Source: an uncultured Pseudomonadota bacterium (lineage in GTDB: Bacteria > Pseudomonadota > Gammaproteobacteria > Burkholderiales > Usitatibacteraceae). From it: DNA of 19,775 nt. The position numbers and the translations under genes were made by a program. The DNA lies in contig CALEJW010000134.1 in assembly GCA_937898635.1 (NCBI GenBank), forward strand, positions 1 through 19,775, read 5' to 3'. Shown here piece after piece: positions 1 through 6,422 of the stretch (positions are counted from its first letter, which is position 1; every line of letters starts with the position of its first letter). The notes under the pieces were generated by a model, which was not told the origin of the DNA, ran no database searches, and was given only the letters and a program-made list of their open reading frames with translations.

Positions 1-129
1 GAATTCTCCGCCACCACGCCCTATCACCTCGCCGCCGGCGGCTCGACCTACCGCATCCGCCTGAACCGCATCGCGAAGAAGGGCGCCGACTGGATCAGGG
101 CCCGCTTCGAGATCGAGGCGAAGGCCTGA
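1..129 (+). CDS. 3' end of an unidentified protein-coding gene (partial)
   Basis: The frame starting at base 1 is open for 42 codons and ends in TGA at 127-129. The fragment starts EFSATTPYHLAAGG and finishes with a basic, charged tail (RIAKKGADWIRARFEIEAKA). It reads like a soluble C-terminal end, with no membrane segment or recognisable motif. I do not recognise the family. It converges on rnfH and overlaps its 3' end by 35 bases. The start lies outside the window. The frame could be a chance ORF, but codon use matches its neighbours and the stop falls where the convergent gene ends. Confidence 0.55.
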   Translation, partial: EFSATTPYHLAAGGSTYRIRLNRIAKKGADWIRARFEIEAKA

Positions 130-385
130 GCCCGGCCCGCGCGCGGCGCATCGCCTTGGCGTCGGCCTGCAGCGGCCGGTAGACCTCCACGCGGTCGCCG
201 TCGCGCAGCCGGTGGCCCGGGTCGCGCCGCCGGCCCCACACGCCCACGCGCGAGAGATCGATGCCGGGGTGGCGCTCGGCCACGCGGGCGGCGGCGAGGG
301 CCTGCGCGAGGCTCGCGCCCTCCTCGAGCTCCACCTCGACCACGTCCTGCCCCGCGGCTTCGGCGACGGCGACGAGGATCCGCAT
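95..385 (-). CDS. rnfH: RnfH/RatB family ubiquitin-like protein
   Basis: A 96-residue protein of the RnfH family (UPF0125, also called RatB), a small beta-grasp fold. It begins MRILVAVAEA, followed by an acidic strand (VVEVELEEG, 16-24), a helix, HPGIDLSRVGVWGR (39-52) and the characteristic RDGDRVEVYRPLQADAK (61-77). The tail is Arg-rich. The family partners RatA in a conserved gene pair; its biochemical role is poorly defined, and an Rnf role is by name only. Its ATG shares one base with the ratA stop (TGATG), so it is almost certainly translated by coupling. Its 3' end overlaps the convergent upstream gene by 35 bases. Confidence 0.9.
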   Translation of the reverse strand: MRILVAVAEAAGQDVVEVELEEGASLAQALAAARVAERHPGIDLSRVGVWGRRRDPGHRLRDGDRVEVYRPLQADAKAMRRARAGLRPSPRSRSGP

Positions 386-849
386 CAGCCCTGCGCGGCC
401 TTCGCGGCGCCGGGATCCTCCCGGGCGAGCCAGGCGGCGCGCTCCACGAAGCGGTCGACGATGGTCTCGAGGATCTGGCCGAAGACGGGCCCCATCACCT
501 TCTCCAGCATCCGGCTCGAGAAGGCGTAGTCGATCGAGAACTCGATCGCGCAGCCGGCCTCGCCCAGCGCGCGGAAATGCCAGTGGCCGGCCAGCCGCTC
601 GAACGGGCCGTCGGCGAGCGCGAGGTGGATCCACTCGGGCGGCTCGTTGCGGTTCGTCGTGGCGACGTGGCTCTTCACGCCGTGGAAGTCGATGTCGATC
701 CGCGCCCGGGTCTCGGCGCCCGTGCGCCCGAACACCTCGACGCCGCTGCACCAGGGCAGGAAGGCCGGGTAGTCCTCGACCCGGTCCACGAGGGTGAACA
801 TGGCCCCGGCCGAGTGGGGAACGATGACCTTCCGGGTGACGGTGGGCAT
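385..849 (-). CDS. ratA: RatA/COQ10-like START-domain protein
   Basis: A 154-residue protein of the polyketide cyclase/SRPBCC (START-like) superfamily, RatA/YfjG/COQ10 branch. The N-terminal PTVTRKVIVPHSAGAMFTLV and the VEDYPAFLPWC motif (about 24-34) are diagnostic. The C-terminal helix (FGQILETIVDRFVERAAWLA) closes the lipid-binding pocket. Eukaryotic COQ10 binds ubiquinone. E. coli RatA has been reported to block 70S assembly and is therefore often labelled a toxin; a quinone chaperone role is at least as plausible. The likely TSS is about 3 nt before this ATG, so the message may be nearly leaderless. The gene is divergent from smpB and overlaps the rnfH start by one base. Confidence 0.9.
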   Translation of the reverse strand: MPTVTRKVIVPHSAGAMFTLVDRVEDYPAFLPWCSGVEVFGRTGAETRARIDIDFHGVKSHVATTNRNEPPEWIHLALADGPFERLAGHWHFRALGEAGCAIEFSIDYAFSSRMLEKVMGPVFGQILETIVDRFVERAAWLAREDPGAAKAAQG

Positions 850-856
850 GGGACCG

Positions 857-886
857 GCATTCTAAGGCGCGTCGCCGGTAGAATGC
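857..886. promoter_or_regulatory. Divergent ratA/smpB control region with 8-bp inverted repeat
   Basis: The sequence GCATTCTA (857-864) is repeated inverted as TAGAATGC (879-886) across 14 bases, and the spacer contains a further GGCG/CGCC pair. Each arm contains TAGAAT, a -10-like hexamer, one facing ratA and one facing smpB. Neither has a convincing -35. Predicted starts are about 852 for ratA and about 891 for smpB. The repeat could be two back-to-back promoters, an operator or both. Confidence 0.5.
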
Positions 887-939
887 GAACCTCGCGGGCG
901 CTTCCCGTGCCCCTTCCCGCCGCGCCCCCCGGCCCCGCC

Positions 940-1386
940 ATGAGCATCGTCGAGAACCGCAAGGCCTTCCACGACTACTTCATCGAAGAGCGCCTCGAGG
1001 CGGGGCTCTCGCTCGAGGGCTGGGAGGTGAAGGCGATCCGGGCCGGGCGCGCGCAGCTGAAGGAGGCCTACGTGATCGTGCGCGGCGCCGAGGCCTTCGT
1101 GATCGGCATGCACGTGAGCGCGCTGCCCACCGCCTCGACCCACGTGAACCCCGACCCCACGCGCATGCGCAAGCTGCTCCTGCACGCCGCGGAGCTCGCC
1201 CGGCTCATCGGCAAGGTCGAGCAGCGCGGCTACACCCTCGTGCCGCTGAACCTCCATTACGCGAAGGGCCGCATCAAGCTCGAGATCGGGCTCGCCAAGG
1301 GCAAGAAGCAGCACGACAAGCGCCAGGCGGAGAAGGACCGCGACTGGGAGCGCGAACGCCAGCGGCTCCTGCGCAACGCTTCCTGA
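940..1386 (+). CDS. smpB: SsrA-binding protein SmpB
   Basis: A 148-residue SmpB, the tmRNA partner that places the tRNA-like domain of SsrA in the A site to rescue stalled ribosomes. It starts MSIVENRKAFHDYFIEE, typical of betaproteobacterial SmpB. It has the core LEGWEVKAIRAGRAQLKEAY (25-44), HVNPDPTRMRKLLLH (68-82) and the OB-fold strand GYTLVPLNLHYAKGRIKLEIGLA. The basic C-terminal tail (GKKQHDKRQ, 121-129, then a charged helix) threads into the mRNA channel. Length is normal. There is no visible Shine-Dalgarno: the bases before ATG are pyrimidine- and C-rich. No ssrA gene is visible in the window. Confidence 0.97.
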   Translation: MSIVENRKAFHDYFIEERLEAGLSLEGWEVKAIRAGRAQLKEAYVIVRGAEAFVIGMHVSALPTASTHVNPDPTRMRKLLLHAAELARLIGKVEQRGYTLVPLNLHYAKGRIKLEIGLAKGKKQHDKRQAEKDRDWERERQRLLRNAS

Positions 1387-1563
1387 CCCGCCTACCCAAG
1401 GGCCACTCCGGCCGGAGGGGTAACAGCCGTTTCATCCCGCGGTCGCCCATCGGGGTCATCCGCCCGGCCTACCATGGCCTCACGACACCGAGCCGCGCCG
1501 GCGGCGCGGGCGCCCACGAGGCGTCCCGTCGCGCGCGCGGCCACAAGCGAAGGAGGAGAGAAA

Positions 1564-2628
1564 ATGCCTGCTCGGAAGATCCTGGTGCTGGGCGCCTCGT
1601 ACGGCTCGCTCCTGGGCGTGAAACTGGCGCTCGCCGGCCACGACGTGAAGCTCGTCTGCCTGCCGGCGGAAGCCGCGCTCATCAATGCCGGGGGCGCGAT
1701 CGTGCGCCTGCCCGTGAAGGGCCGCGAAGGCCTCGTCGAGGTGAACTCGCGCGACCTGCCCGGCTCCCTCACCGCCGACGGCCCGCAGTCGGTCGACCCG
1801 GCCGCCTACGACCTCGTCGCGCTGGCGATGCAGGAACCGCAGTACCGCTCGCCCGGCGTGCGCGAGCTGCTCGACGCGGTCGCGAAGTCGCGCGTGCCGT
1901 GCCTGTCGATCATGAACATGCCGCCGCTTCCCTACCTCCGGCGCGTTCCCGGCATCGACGCGGACCGGTGCGGCGACTGCTACACCGACGCGAGCGTCTG
2001 GGCGAGCTTCGATCCCCGCGACCTCACGCTCTGCAGTCCCGACCCGCAGGCTTTCCGCCCGCCCGACCAGCCGCTGAACGTGCTCCAGGTGCGCCTGCCG
2101 ACCAACTTCAAGGCCGCGCGCTTCGACGCTGAGGCCCACACGGCACTGCTGCGCGGCCTCGCCTCCGACATCGAGGCGGCGCGCTTCGACACGGGGAAGG
2201 AGTTCCTCGAGCTGCCCGTGAAGCTCAAGGTCCACGATTCGGTCTTCGTGCCGCTGGCGAAGTGGGCGATGCTCCTCGCCGGCAACTACCGCTGCGTGCT
2301 CGCCGACACCGTGCGCCCGATCCAGGAGGCGGTGCACGGCGATCCTGCGGCCTCGCGCGCGGTGTACGACTGGGTGGTGAAGCTCTGCACCACGCTCGGC
2401 GCCGACGAAGCCGACCTCGTGCCGTTCGAGAAGTACGCGAACGCGGCGCTCTCCCTCGGGAGCCCTTCCTCCGCGGCACGCGCGCTCGCCGCCGGCGCCC
2501 AGTACATCGAGCGGGTGGACCGACTGGTGCAGGCCGTCGGCGCGCAGCACGGAATGCGCAACGCCTCCGTCGACGAGACCGTCGCCCTCGTGGACGCGTG
2601 GCTGGTGCGAAACCGCCGGAAGGGCTGA
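1564..2628 (+). CDS. Ketopantoate reductase-like Rossmann protein with altered cofactor loop
   Basis: A 354-residue protein with an N-terminal Rossmann fold and an all-helical 6-phosphogluconate-dehydrogenase-type C-terminal domain. The start is set by a strong ribosome binding site (GGAGGAG) 5 nt before ATG 1564; an upstream GTG at 1474 has none. The N-terminus ILVLGASYGSLLGVKLALAGHDV (6-28) aligns with ketopantoate reductases, but the usual GxGxxG loop is shortened to G10-A-S-Y-G14. In the C-terminal domain the K-x3-N-x3-N signature reads K233-WAM-L237-LAG-N241, so the first Asn is Leu. SSAARALAAGAQYIERVDRL (302-321) matches the family region carrying the catalytic Glu (here E316). It is also about 50 residues longer than typical PanE. 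It is therefore a family relative, probably not the housekeeping PanE. It ends 25 bases before the convergent DUF3313-like gene. Confidence 0.7.
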   Translation: MPARKILVLGASYGSLLGVKLALAGHDVKLVCLPAEAALINAGGAIVRLPVKGREGLVEVNSRDLPGSLTADGPQSVDPAAYDLVALAMQEPQYRSPGVRELLDAVAKSRVPCLSIMNMPPLPYLRRVPGIDADRCGDCYTDASVWASFDPRDLTLCSPDPQAFRPPDQPLNVLQVRLPTNFKAARFDAEAHTALLRGLASDIEAARFDTGKEFLELPVKLKVHDSVFVPLAKWAMLLAGNYRCVLADTVRPIQEAVHGDPAASRAVYDWVVKLCTTLGADEADLVPFEKYANAALSLGSPSSAARALAAGAQYIERVDRLVQAVGAQHGMRNASVDETVALVDAWLVRNRRKG

Positions 2629-2653
2629 ACCCCCGCCCCTCGCCGGCTCGCGC

Positions 2654-3355
2654 CTAGCGCGGGCCGGGCGCGAGCGTTCCGGGAAGGGGCGAGAGGGTCC
2701 GGAGGGTGCCCAGCTCGCGCGCGGCGAGCTCGGCCCATCGCCCGAAGAGCCGGCGAAAGTCGCGTTCGCTGTCCCCGGCGAAGGCGCGTTGCAGGGTGGG
2801 CGACTTCATCGTCCCGCGGTGATCGCGGATCCGGCCCAGCAGCTCGCCGCTGACCGAGTCGCGCACCTCCAGCTCCAGCGTGGCCTCGCCGGCCTGCGTC
2901 GTGTAGCTGCGCTCGATGCCCGTCGTCGTCGTGGAGGGCGCGCTCACCGAGAGGTCCACGACCCTCGGCGCGACCCGAAGGACGCCCTCCCCGGGAGAAG
3001 CGACGATCTCGTAGCCCGCGGCGCGGAAGGCCTCGGCCCACTCCACATCGAATCCGCTTTGCGCGGCATCGAGGAATGCGCGCGCGTCCGCCTCGCTCAC
3101 CCGGCCCGAGAGCGTCGCGCCCCGCTCGTTCGCGTCGCGAAGCCACCCCTTGCGATAGGAGACGCGGGCGCCCTCGAGGAGAACCCGGGTGTAGGGCCGC
3201 AAGTCCGCGCGCGGCAGCAGGTAGGCCTCGTCGAGGCCGCGCAGCCGGACGGGGACCAGCCCGTCGGGGCGCGTCGCCGCAGGGGCGGCGGGGGCGAACA
3301 GGACCGGAATGGCAAAGGCAGCTGCGAAGAACGCGGCACGGAGGGTCGGAAACAT
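2654..3355 (-). CDS. Exported DUF3313-like protein
   Basis: A 233-residue protein starting at ATG 3355, chosen because AAAGGAGG lies 4 nt upstream and a clean signal peptide follows (MFPTLRAAFFAAAFAIPVL, cleavage near APAAPAA, about residue 27). There is no lipobox Cys. The mature part has DLRPYTRVLLEGARVSYRKGW, a helix-rich middle and AGEATLELEVRDSVSGELLG. These match the general pattern of DUF3313, a periplasmic family of unknown function; the assignment is from pattern memory. It lies downstream of tRNA-His on the same strand with no clear intrinsic terminator between, so readthrough transcription is possible. A longer frame to 3466 would run into the tRNA gene and is rejected. Confidence 0.65.
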   Translation of the reverse strand: MFPTLRAAFFAAAFAIPVLFAPAAPAATRPDGLVPVRLRGLDEAYLLPRADLRPYTRVLLEGARVSYRKGWLRDANERGATLSGRVSEADARAFLDAAQSGFDVEWAEAFRAAGYEIVASPGEGVLRVAPRVVDLSVSAPSTTTTGIERSYTTQAGEATLELEVRDSVSGELLGRIRDHRGTMKSPTLQRAFAGDSERDFRRLFGRWAELAARELGTLRTLSPLPGTLAPGPR

Positions 3356-3433
3356 GGAGCCTCCTTTCCCGGGACCGTCGGGGGACCCGGTCTCTGGTGC
3401 CGGGGCGGCGTCGCCGCGGGCCGGCGAGGGTGA

Positions 3434-3509
3434 TGGGGTGGCTGATGGGATTCGAACCCACGACAACTGGAATCACAATCCAGGACTCTACCGCTGAGCT
3501 ACAGCCACC
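3434..3509 (-). tRNA. tRNA-His (anticodon GTG)
   Basis: The reverse strand folds as a full cloverleaf. The acceptor is GTGGCTG (from 3508) with CAGCCAC, the anticodon arm is CTGGATTGTGATTCCAG with anticodon GTG, and the T-loop is GGTTCGAATCC. An additional G at 3509 (G-1) faces discriminator C73, the identity element of tRNA-His. The 3' CCA is encoded (3434-3436). It is last of three tRNAs, 11 nt after tRNA-Arg. Confidence 0.97.
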
Positions 3510-3520
3510 ATCGGTGAAAC

Positions 3521-3597
3521 TGGCACGCCCGACAGGATTCGAACCTGTTACCCCCGGCTTAGAAGGCCGGTGCTCTATCCGGATGAGCTACGGGCGC
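3521..3597 (-). tRNA. tRNA-Arg (anticodon TCT)
   Basis: The reverse strand gives a 77-nt cloverleaf with acceptor GCGCCCG/CGGGCGT (G1-U72 wobble). The anticodon arm is CCGGCCTTCTAAGCCGG with anticodon TCT, reading AGA/AGG, and the T-arm is ACAGGTTCGAATCCTGT. The CCA is encoded (3521-3523). It is the middle gene of the tRNA operon. Confidence 0.97.
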
Positions 3598-3627
3598 TTT
3601 TCGATCCTGCAAGGGCGTGAATTCGGG

Positions 3628-3701
3628 TCGGGGTGGAGGGATTCGAACCCCCGACAACTTGCTCCCAAAGCAAGTGCGCTACCAGGCTGCGCTACACCCC
3701 G
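3628..3701 (-). tRNA. tRNA-Pro (anticodon TGG), CCA not encoded
   Basis: The reverse strand gives acceptor CGGGGTG/CACCCCG with discriminator A. The anticodon arm is CTTGCTTTGGGAGCAAG with anticodon TGG, and the T-arm is a GGGGTTCGAATCCC type. The genomic bases after the discriminator read CCC (3627-3625) rather than CCA, unlike the other two tRNAs of the cluster. The CCA end must therefore be trimmed and added by tRNA nucleotidyltransferase. It is the first gene of the operon. Confidence 0.95.
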
Positions 3702-3726
3702 TCGGGCCTGTCCAAGGCGAGGGCGG

Positions 3727-3756
3727 ATTATACGCGCCCCGCCTCGGGACCCACAA
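3727..3756 (-). promoter_or_regulatory. Promoter of the tRNA Pro-Arg-His operon
   Basis: On the minus strand a consensus -10 TATAAT (3732-3727) lies 18 nt from a -35-like TTGTGG (3756-3751). The predicted start is near 3719, about 18 nt before tRNA-Pro. The bases after the -10 are CCGCCC, the GC-rich discriminator known from stringently controlled stable-RNA promoters. The -35 lies only 18 nt past the pnp stop. Confidence 0.75.
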
Positions 3757-3773
3757 CGAAGGCCGCGCGGACG

Positions 3774-5921
3774 CTACTCGGCCGCGCCGCCGCCGTTGCC
3801 CGCGGGCGCGGCGGCGGGCTCCTCGCGCCGGGCCGGCGGGTCGAGCAGCGCCTTCCTCGACAGGCGAACGCGGCCCTTGTCGTCGGCCTCGAGCACCTTC
3901 ACCTTCACGATCTGGCCTTCCTTCAGGTAGTCCGAGACCGCGTTGACGCGCTCGTGGGCGATCTGCGAGATGTGGAGCAGGCCGTCCTTGCCCGGCAGCA
4001 GCTGCACGATCGCGCCGAAGTCGAGGAGGCGGATCACCGGGCCCTCGTAGACGCGGCCCACCTCCACGTCGGCGGTGATGAGCTCGATCCTGCGCTTGGC
4101 GTCCTCTCCCGCCTCCACCGACAGGCAGGCGATCGAGACGGTGCCGTCGTCCTCGATGTCGATCGTGGTGCCGGTCTCGCGCGTGAGCGCCTGGATGACG
4201 CTGCCGCCCTTGCCGATCACGTCGCGGATCTTGTCGGGATTGATCTTGATCTTGATCACGCGGGGCGCGTAGGTGGAAAGCTCCTCGCGCGGGCCGGGGA
4301 CCGCGGTCTTCATGAGGCCGAGGATGTGCATGCGGCCGTCCTTCGCCTGGTCCAGGGCGACCTTCATGATGTCCTTGGTGATGCCGTTGATCTTGATGTC
4401 CATCTGCAGCGCGGTGATGCCCTTGTCGGTGCCGGCCACCTTGAAGTCCATGTCGCCGAGGTGGTCCTCGTCGCCCAGGATGTCGGTGAGCACCGCGAAG
4501 CGCCCGCCTTCCTTGATGAGGCCCATCGCGATGCCGGCGACGTGGCCCTTGAGCGGGACGCCCGCGTCCATGAGCGCGAGGCAGCCGCCGCAGACCGTCG
4601 CCATCGACGACGAGCCGTTCGACTCCGTGATCTCGGAGACCACGCGCAGCGTGTAGCCGAACTCCTCGCGCGTGGGCAGCACGCCCAGGAGCGCGCGCTT
4701 GGCGAGCCGCCCGTGGCCGATCTCGCGGCGCTTCGGGACCCCGACGCGGCCGGTCTCGCCCGTGGAGTACGGCGGGAAGTTGTAGTGCAGCATGAAGCGC
4801 TCGGTGTACTCGCCCTGCAGGGCGTCGATGCGCTGCTCGTCCTGCCCCGTGCCGAGGGTCGCCGCGACGATCGCCTGCGTCTCGCCGCGGGTGAAGAGGA
4901 CGGAACCGTGCACGCGCGGCAGCAGCGTCGGCCGGATGGCGATGGGGCGCACGGTGCGCGTGTCGCGGCCGTCGATGCGCGGCTCGCCGTTGAGGATCTG
5001 GCCGCGGACGATCTTCGACTCCATGTCCTTGAGGATCCCGCGCACGACGTTGCCGTCGGCCGGCGTCTCGGCCGTCTCCACGCAGGCGTCCAGGACGCGC
5101 TTCTTCACGTCCTCGAGCTTCTCCGAGCGCACCGCCTTCGATTTCACGCGATAGGCCTCCGCGAGGTCGTTCTCCGCGATGGCGCGGATCTTCTCGACGA
5201 GCGCGGGATCGGTCTCGGGCGGCGACCAGTCCCAGTCGTCCTTGCCGCCCTCGTCGGCGAGCTCGTTGATGGCGCGGATGACGGCCTGCATCTGCTCGTG
5301 GCCGTGGACCACGGCGCCGAGCATCACCTCCTCCGACAGCTCGTTCGCCTCCGACTCCACCATGAGGACCGCCTGCGCGGTGCCCGCGACGACGAGGTTG
5401 AGCTTCGAGCTCTCCAGCTCCGTCTTGGTGGGGTTCAGGATGTACTCGCCGTCGAGGTAGCCCACGCGCGCCGCGCCGATGGGCCCGTCGAAGGGGATGC
5501 CCGCGAGCGTCACCGCGGCCGACGCGCCGATCATCGCCGGGATGTCGGAATCGACCTCGGGGTTGATCGAGAGCACGGTGGCGACGACCTGCACCTCGTT
5601 GTAGAAGCCGTCCGGGAAGAGCGGGCGAAGCGGGCGGTCGATGAGGCGGCAGGTGAGGATCTCCTTCTCGGAGGGGCGGCCCTCGCGCTTGAAGAAGCCC
5701 CCGGGGATGCGCCCGGCGGCGTAGGTCTTCTCCTGGTAGTCGACGGTGAGCGGGAAGAAGTCCTGGCCGGGCTTCACGCTGCGGCGGGCCGTCACGGCCA
5801 CGAGCACCACGGTATCGTCCATCGTCACCAGCACGGCGCCATCGGCTTGCCGCGCGATCTCGCCGGTCTCCAGGGTCACCTGGTGGCGGCCGAACGCGAA
5901 CGTCTTCTTGATTGGTTTCAC
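3774..5921 (-). CDS. pnp: Polyribonucleotide nucleotidyltransferase (PNPase)
   Basis: A 715-residue 3'-5' phosphorolytic exoribonuclease, a core RNA-degradation enzyme that forms a trimeric ring. It has two RNase PH domains (about 1-145 and 312-545) joined by a helical domain, a KH domain (about 554-615, loop IGKG 569-572) and an S1 domain (about 620-690). RIPGGFFKREGRPSEKE (71-87) is the RNA-binding loop. The catalytic acidic residues sit in GDEDHLGDMDF, with D486 and D492 matching E. coli numbering. The start is GTG, with AGAGGA 7 nt upstream. It follows rpsO on the same strand after a strong terminator and I see no promoter in the gap, so it probably depends on readthrough. The C-terminal tail is Ala/Gly-rich. 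Confidence 0.98.
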   Translation of the reverse strand: MKPIKKTFAFGRHQVTLETGEIARQADGAVLVTMDDTVVLVAVTARRSVKPGQDFFPLTVDYQEKTYAAGRIPGGFFKREGRPSEKEILTCRLIDRPLRPLFPDGFYNEVQVVATVLSINPEVDSDIPAMIGASAAVTLAGIPFDGPIGAARVGYLDGEYILNPTKTELESSKLNLVVAGTAQAVLMVESEANELSEEVMLGAVVHGHEQMQAVIRAINELADEGGKDDWDWSPPETDPALVEKIRAIAENDLAEAYRVKSKAVRSEKLEDVKKRVLDACVETAETPADGNVVRGILKDMESKIVRGQILNGEPRIDGRDTRTVRPIAIRPTLLPRVHGSVLFTRGETQAIVAATLGTGQDEQRIDALQGEYTERFMLHYNFPPYSTGETGRVGVPKRREIGHGRLAKRALLGVLPTREEFGYTLRVVSEITESNGSSSMATVCGGCLALMDAGVPLKGHVAGIAMGLIKEGGRFAVLTDILGDEDHLGDMDFKVAGTDKGITALQMDIKINGITKDIMKVALDQAKDGRMHILGLMKTAVPGPREELSTYAPRVIKIKINPDKIRDVIGKGGSVIQALTRETGTTIDIEDDGTVSIACLSVEAGEDAKRRIELITADVEVGRVYEGPVIRLLDFGAIVQLLPGKDGLLHISQIAHERVNAVSDYLKEGQIVKVKVLEADDKGRVRLSRKALLDPPARREEPAAAPAGNGGGAAE

Positions 5922-5948
5922 GGTCTAGTCCTCTCGGAATGGGGGTAA

Positions 5949-5975
5949 CGGGGCCGGGCGGCTGGTCGAGCCCCG
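5949..5975 (-). promoter_or_regulatory. Hairpin in the pnp leader
   Basis: CGGGGC (5975-5970 on the minus strand) pairs perfectly with GCCCCG (5954-5949) across a 15-nt loop, between the rpsO terminator and the pnp ribosome binding site. In E. coli the pnp leader forms an RNase III-cleaved stem used for PNPase autoregulation. This is a candidate counterpart by position only. Confidence 0.35.
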
Positions 5976-5985
5976 GTTCCCGGCG

Positions 5986-6023
5986 AAAAAAACCCGCGCA
6001 CGCCCTGTCGGGAACGTCGCGGG
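5986..6023 (-). terminator. Intrinsic terminator after rpsO
   Basis: On the minus strand CCCGCGACG (6023-6015) pairs with CGT-G-CGCGGG, with one bulged G. An inner CCC/GGG pair sits around GACA, and seven T (5992-5986) follow. This is a textbook rho-independent terminator, placed as the rpsO terminator is in E. coli. It would limit rpsO transcription into pnp. Confidence 0.9.
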
Positions 6024-6049
6024 GAGGAGGTGTGTCCGGGCGGCGCCTG

Positions 6050-6319
6050 CTACTTGCGCAGGCCGAGGCGCTCGATCGTCGCGCGGTACCGGTCGACGTC
6101 GCTGCGCTTGAGGTAGTCGAGGAGGCTGCGGCGCTGGCTCACCATGCGCAGGAGGCCCCGGCGCGAGTGGTGGTCCTTCACGTTCGCCTTGAAGTGCCCG
6201 GTGAGGCTGTTGATGTTCTCCGTGAGGAGGGCGATCTGGACTTCGGGGGAACCCGTGTCGCCCTTCCCGCGCTGGAATTCGGAAACGATTCGCGCCTTTT
6301 CGGCGGTGCTTACGGCCAT
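6050..6319 (-). CDS. rpsO: 30S ribosomal protein S15
   Basis: An 89-residue S15, the usual length. It starts MAVSTAEKARIVSEFQR at ATG 6319, with AGGAG 8 nt upstream. It contains the family core GDTGSPEVQIALLTENINSL and the rRNA-binding HFKANVKDHHSRRGLLRMVSQRR, ending LLDYLKRSDVDRYRATIERLGLRK. S15 binds the 16S central-domain three-way junction early in 30S assembly. It has its own promoter (6379-6408) and terminator, between truB and pnp. An in-frame upstream ATG at 6388 lies before the promoter and is rejected. Confidence 0.98.
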   Translation of the reverse strand: MAVSTAEKARIVSEFQRGKGDTGSPEVQIALLTENINSLTGHFKANVKDHHSRRGLLRMVSQRRSLLDYLKRSDVDRYRATIERLGLRK

Positions 6320-6327
6320 TTCTTGCT

Positions 6328-6346
6328 CTCCTGGGCGCTGTCGCCC
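6328..6346 (-). promoter_or_regulatory. rpsO leader hairpin abutting the ribosome binding site
   Basis: On the minus strand GGGCG-ACAG-CGCCC (6346-6333) forms a 5-bp hairpin immediately followed by the AGGAG ribosome binding site (6332-6328). An upstream leader TTCTC could pair with GAGAG overlapping that site, giving a possible pseudoknot or alternative fold. S15 represses its own mRNA through structured leaders in several bacteria. The family-known part is that autoregulation; the assignment here is inference. Confidence 0.4.
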
Positions 6347-6378
6347 GTCTAGATGTCGCTGGTCTCGAGAAAGGGCGC

Positions 6379-6408
6379 ATTTTAGCAAGTTCCGGCCCCC
6401 AAACTCAA
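6379..6408 (-). promoter_or_regulatory. rpsO promoter
   Basis: On the minus strand TTGAGT (6408-6403), an 18-nt spacer, then TAAAAT (6384-6379). The predicted start is near 6372, leaving a leader of about 52 nt. The -35 lies inside the loop of a GGCCCC/GGGGCC inverted repeat (6394-6423) whose far arm overlaps the truB stop codon. Confidence 0.7.
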
Positions 6409-6422
6409 GCAGAATCAGGGGC

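Noticed and set aside
1..6. EcoRI site (GAATTC) exactly at the window start, possible cloning boundary
   Set aside because: The flanking reading frame is continuous with normal codon use; a single restriction site proves nothing.
95..849. RatA-RnfH(RatB) as a mobile toxin-antitoxin module
   Set aside because: The pair is a conserved housekeeping neighbour of smpB; no addiction features or transfer signals are seen.
1406..1417. CTCCGGCCGGAG palindrome after smpB as a terminator
   Set aside because: Too short when folded (no room for a loop) and no T-run follows.
3356..3466. Upstream extension of the DUF3313-like protein
   Set aside because: It would overlap tRNA-His and remove the signal peptide from the N-terminus; a good ribosome binding site supports 3355.
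3633..5948. 771-codon open frame on the + strand opposite pnp
   Set aside because: Antisense shadow of pnp in GC-rich DNA; the product is an Arg/Asp/Val/His/Leu-rich string without domains, while pnp is unmistakable.
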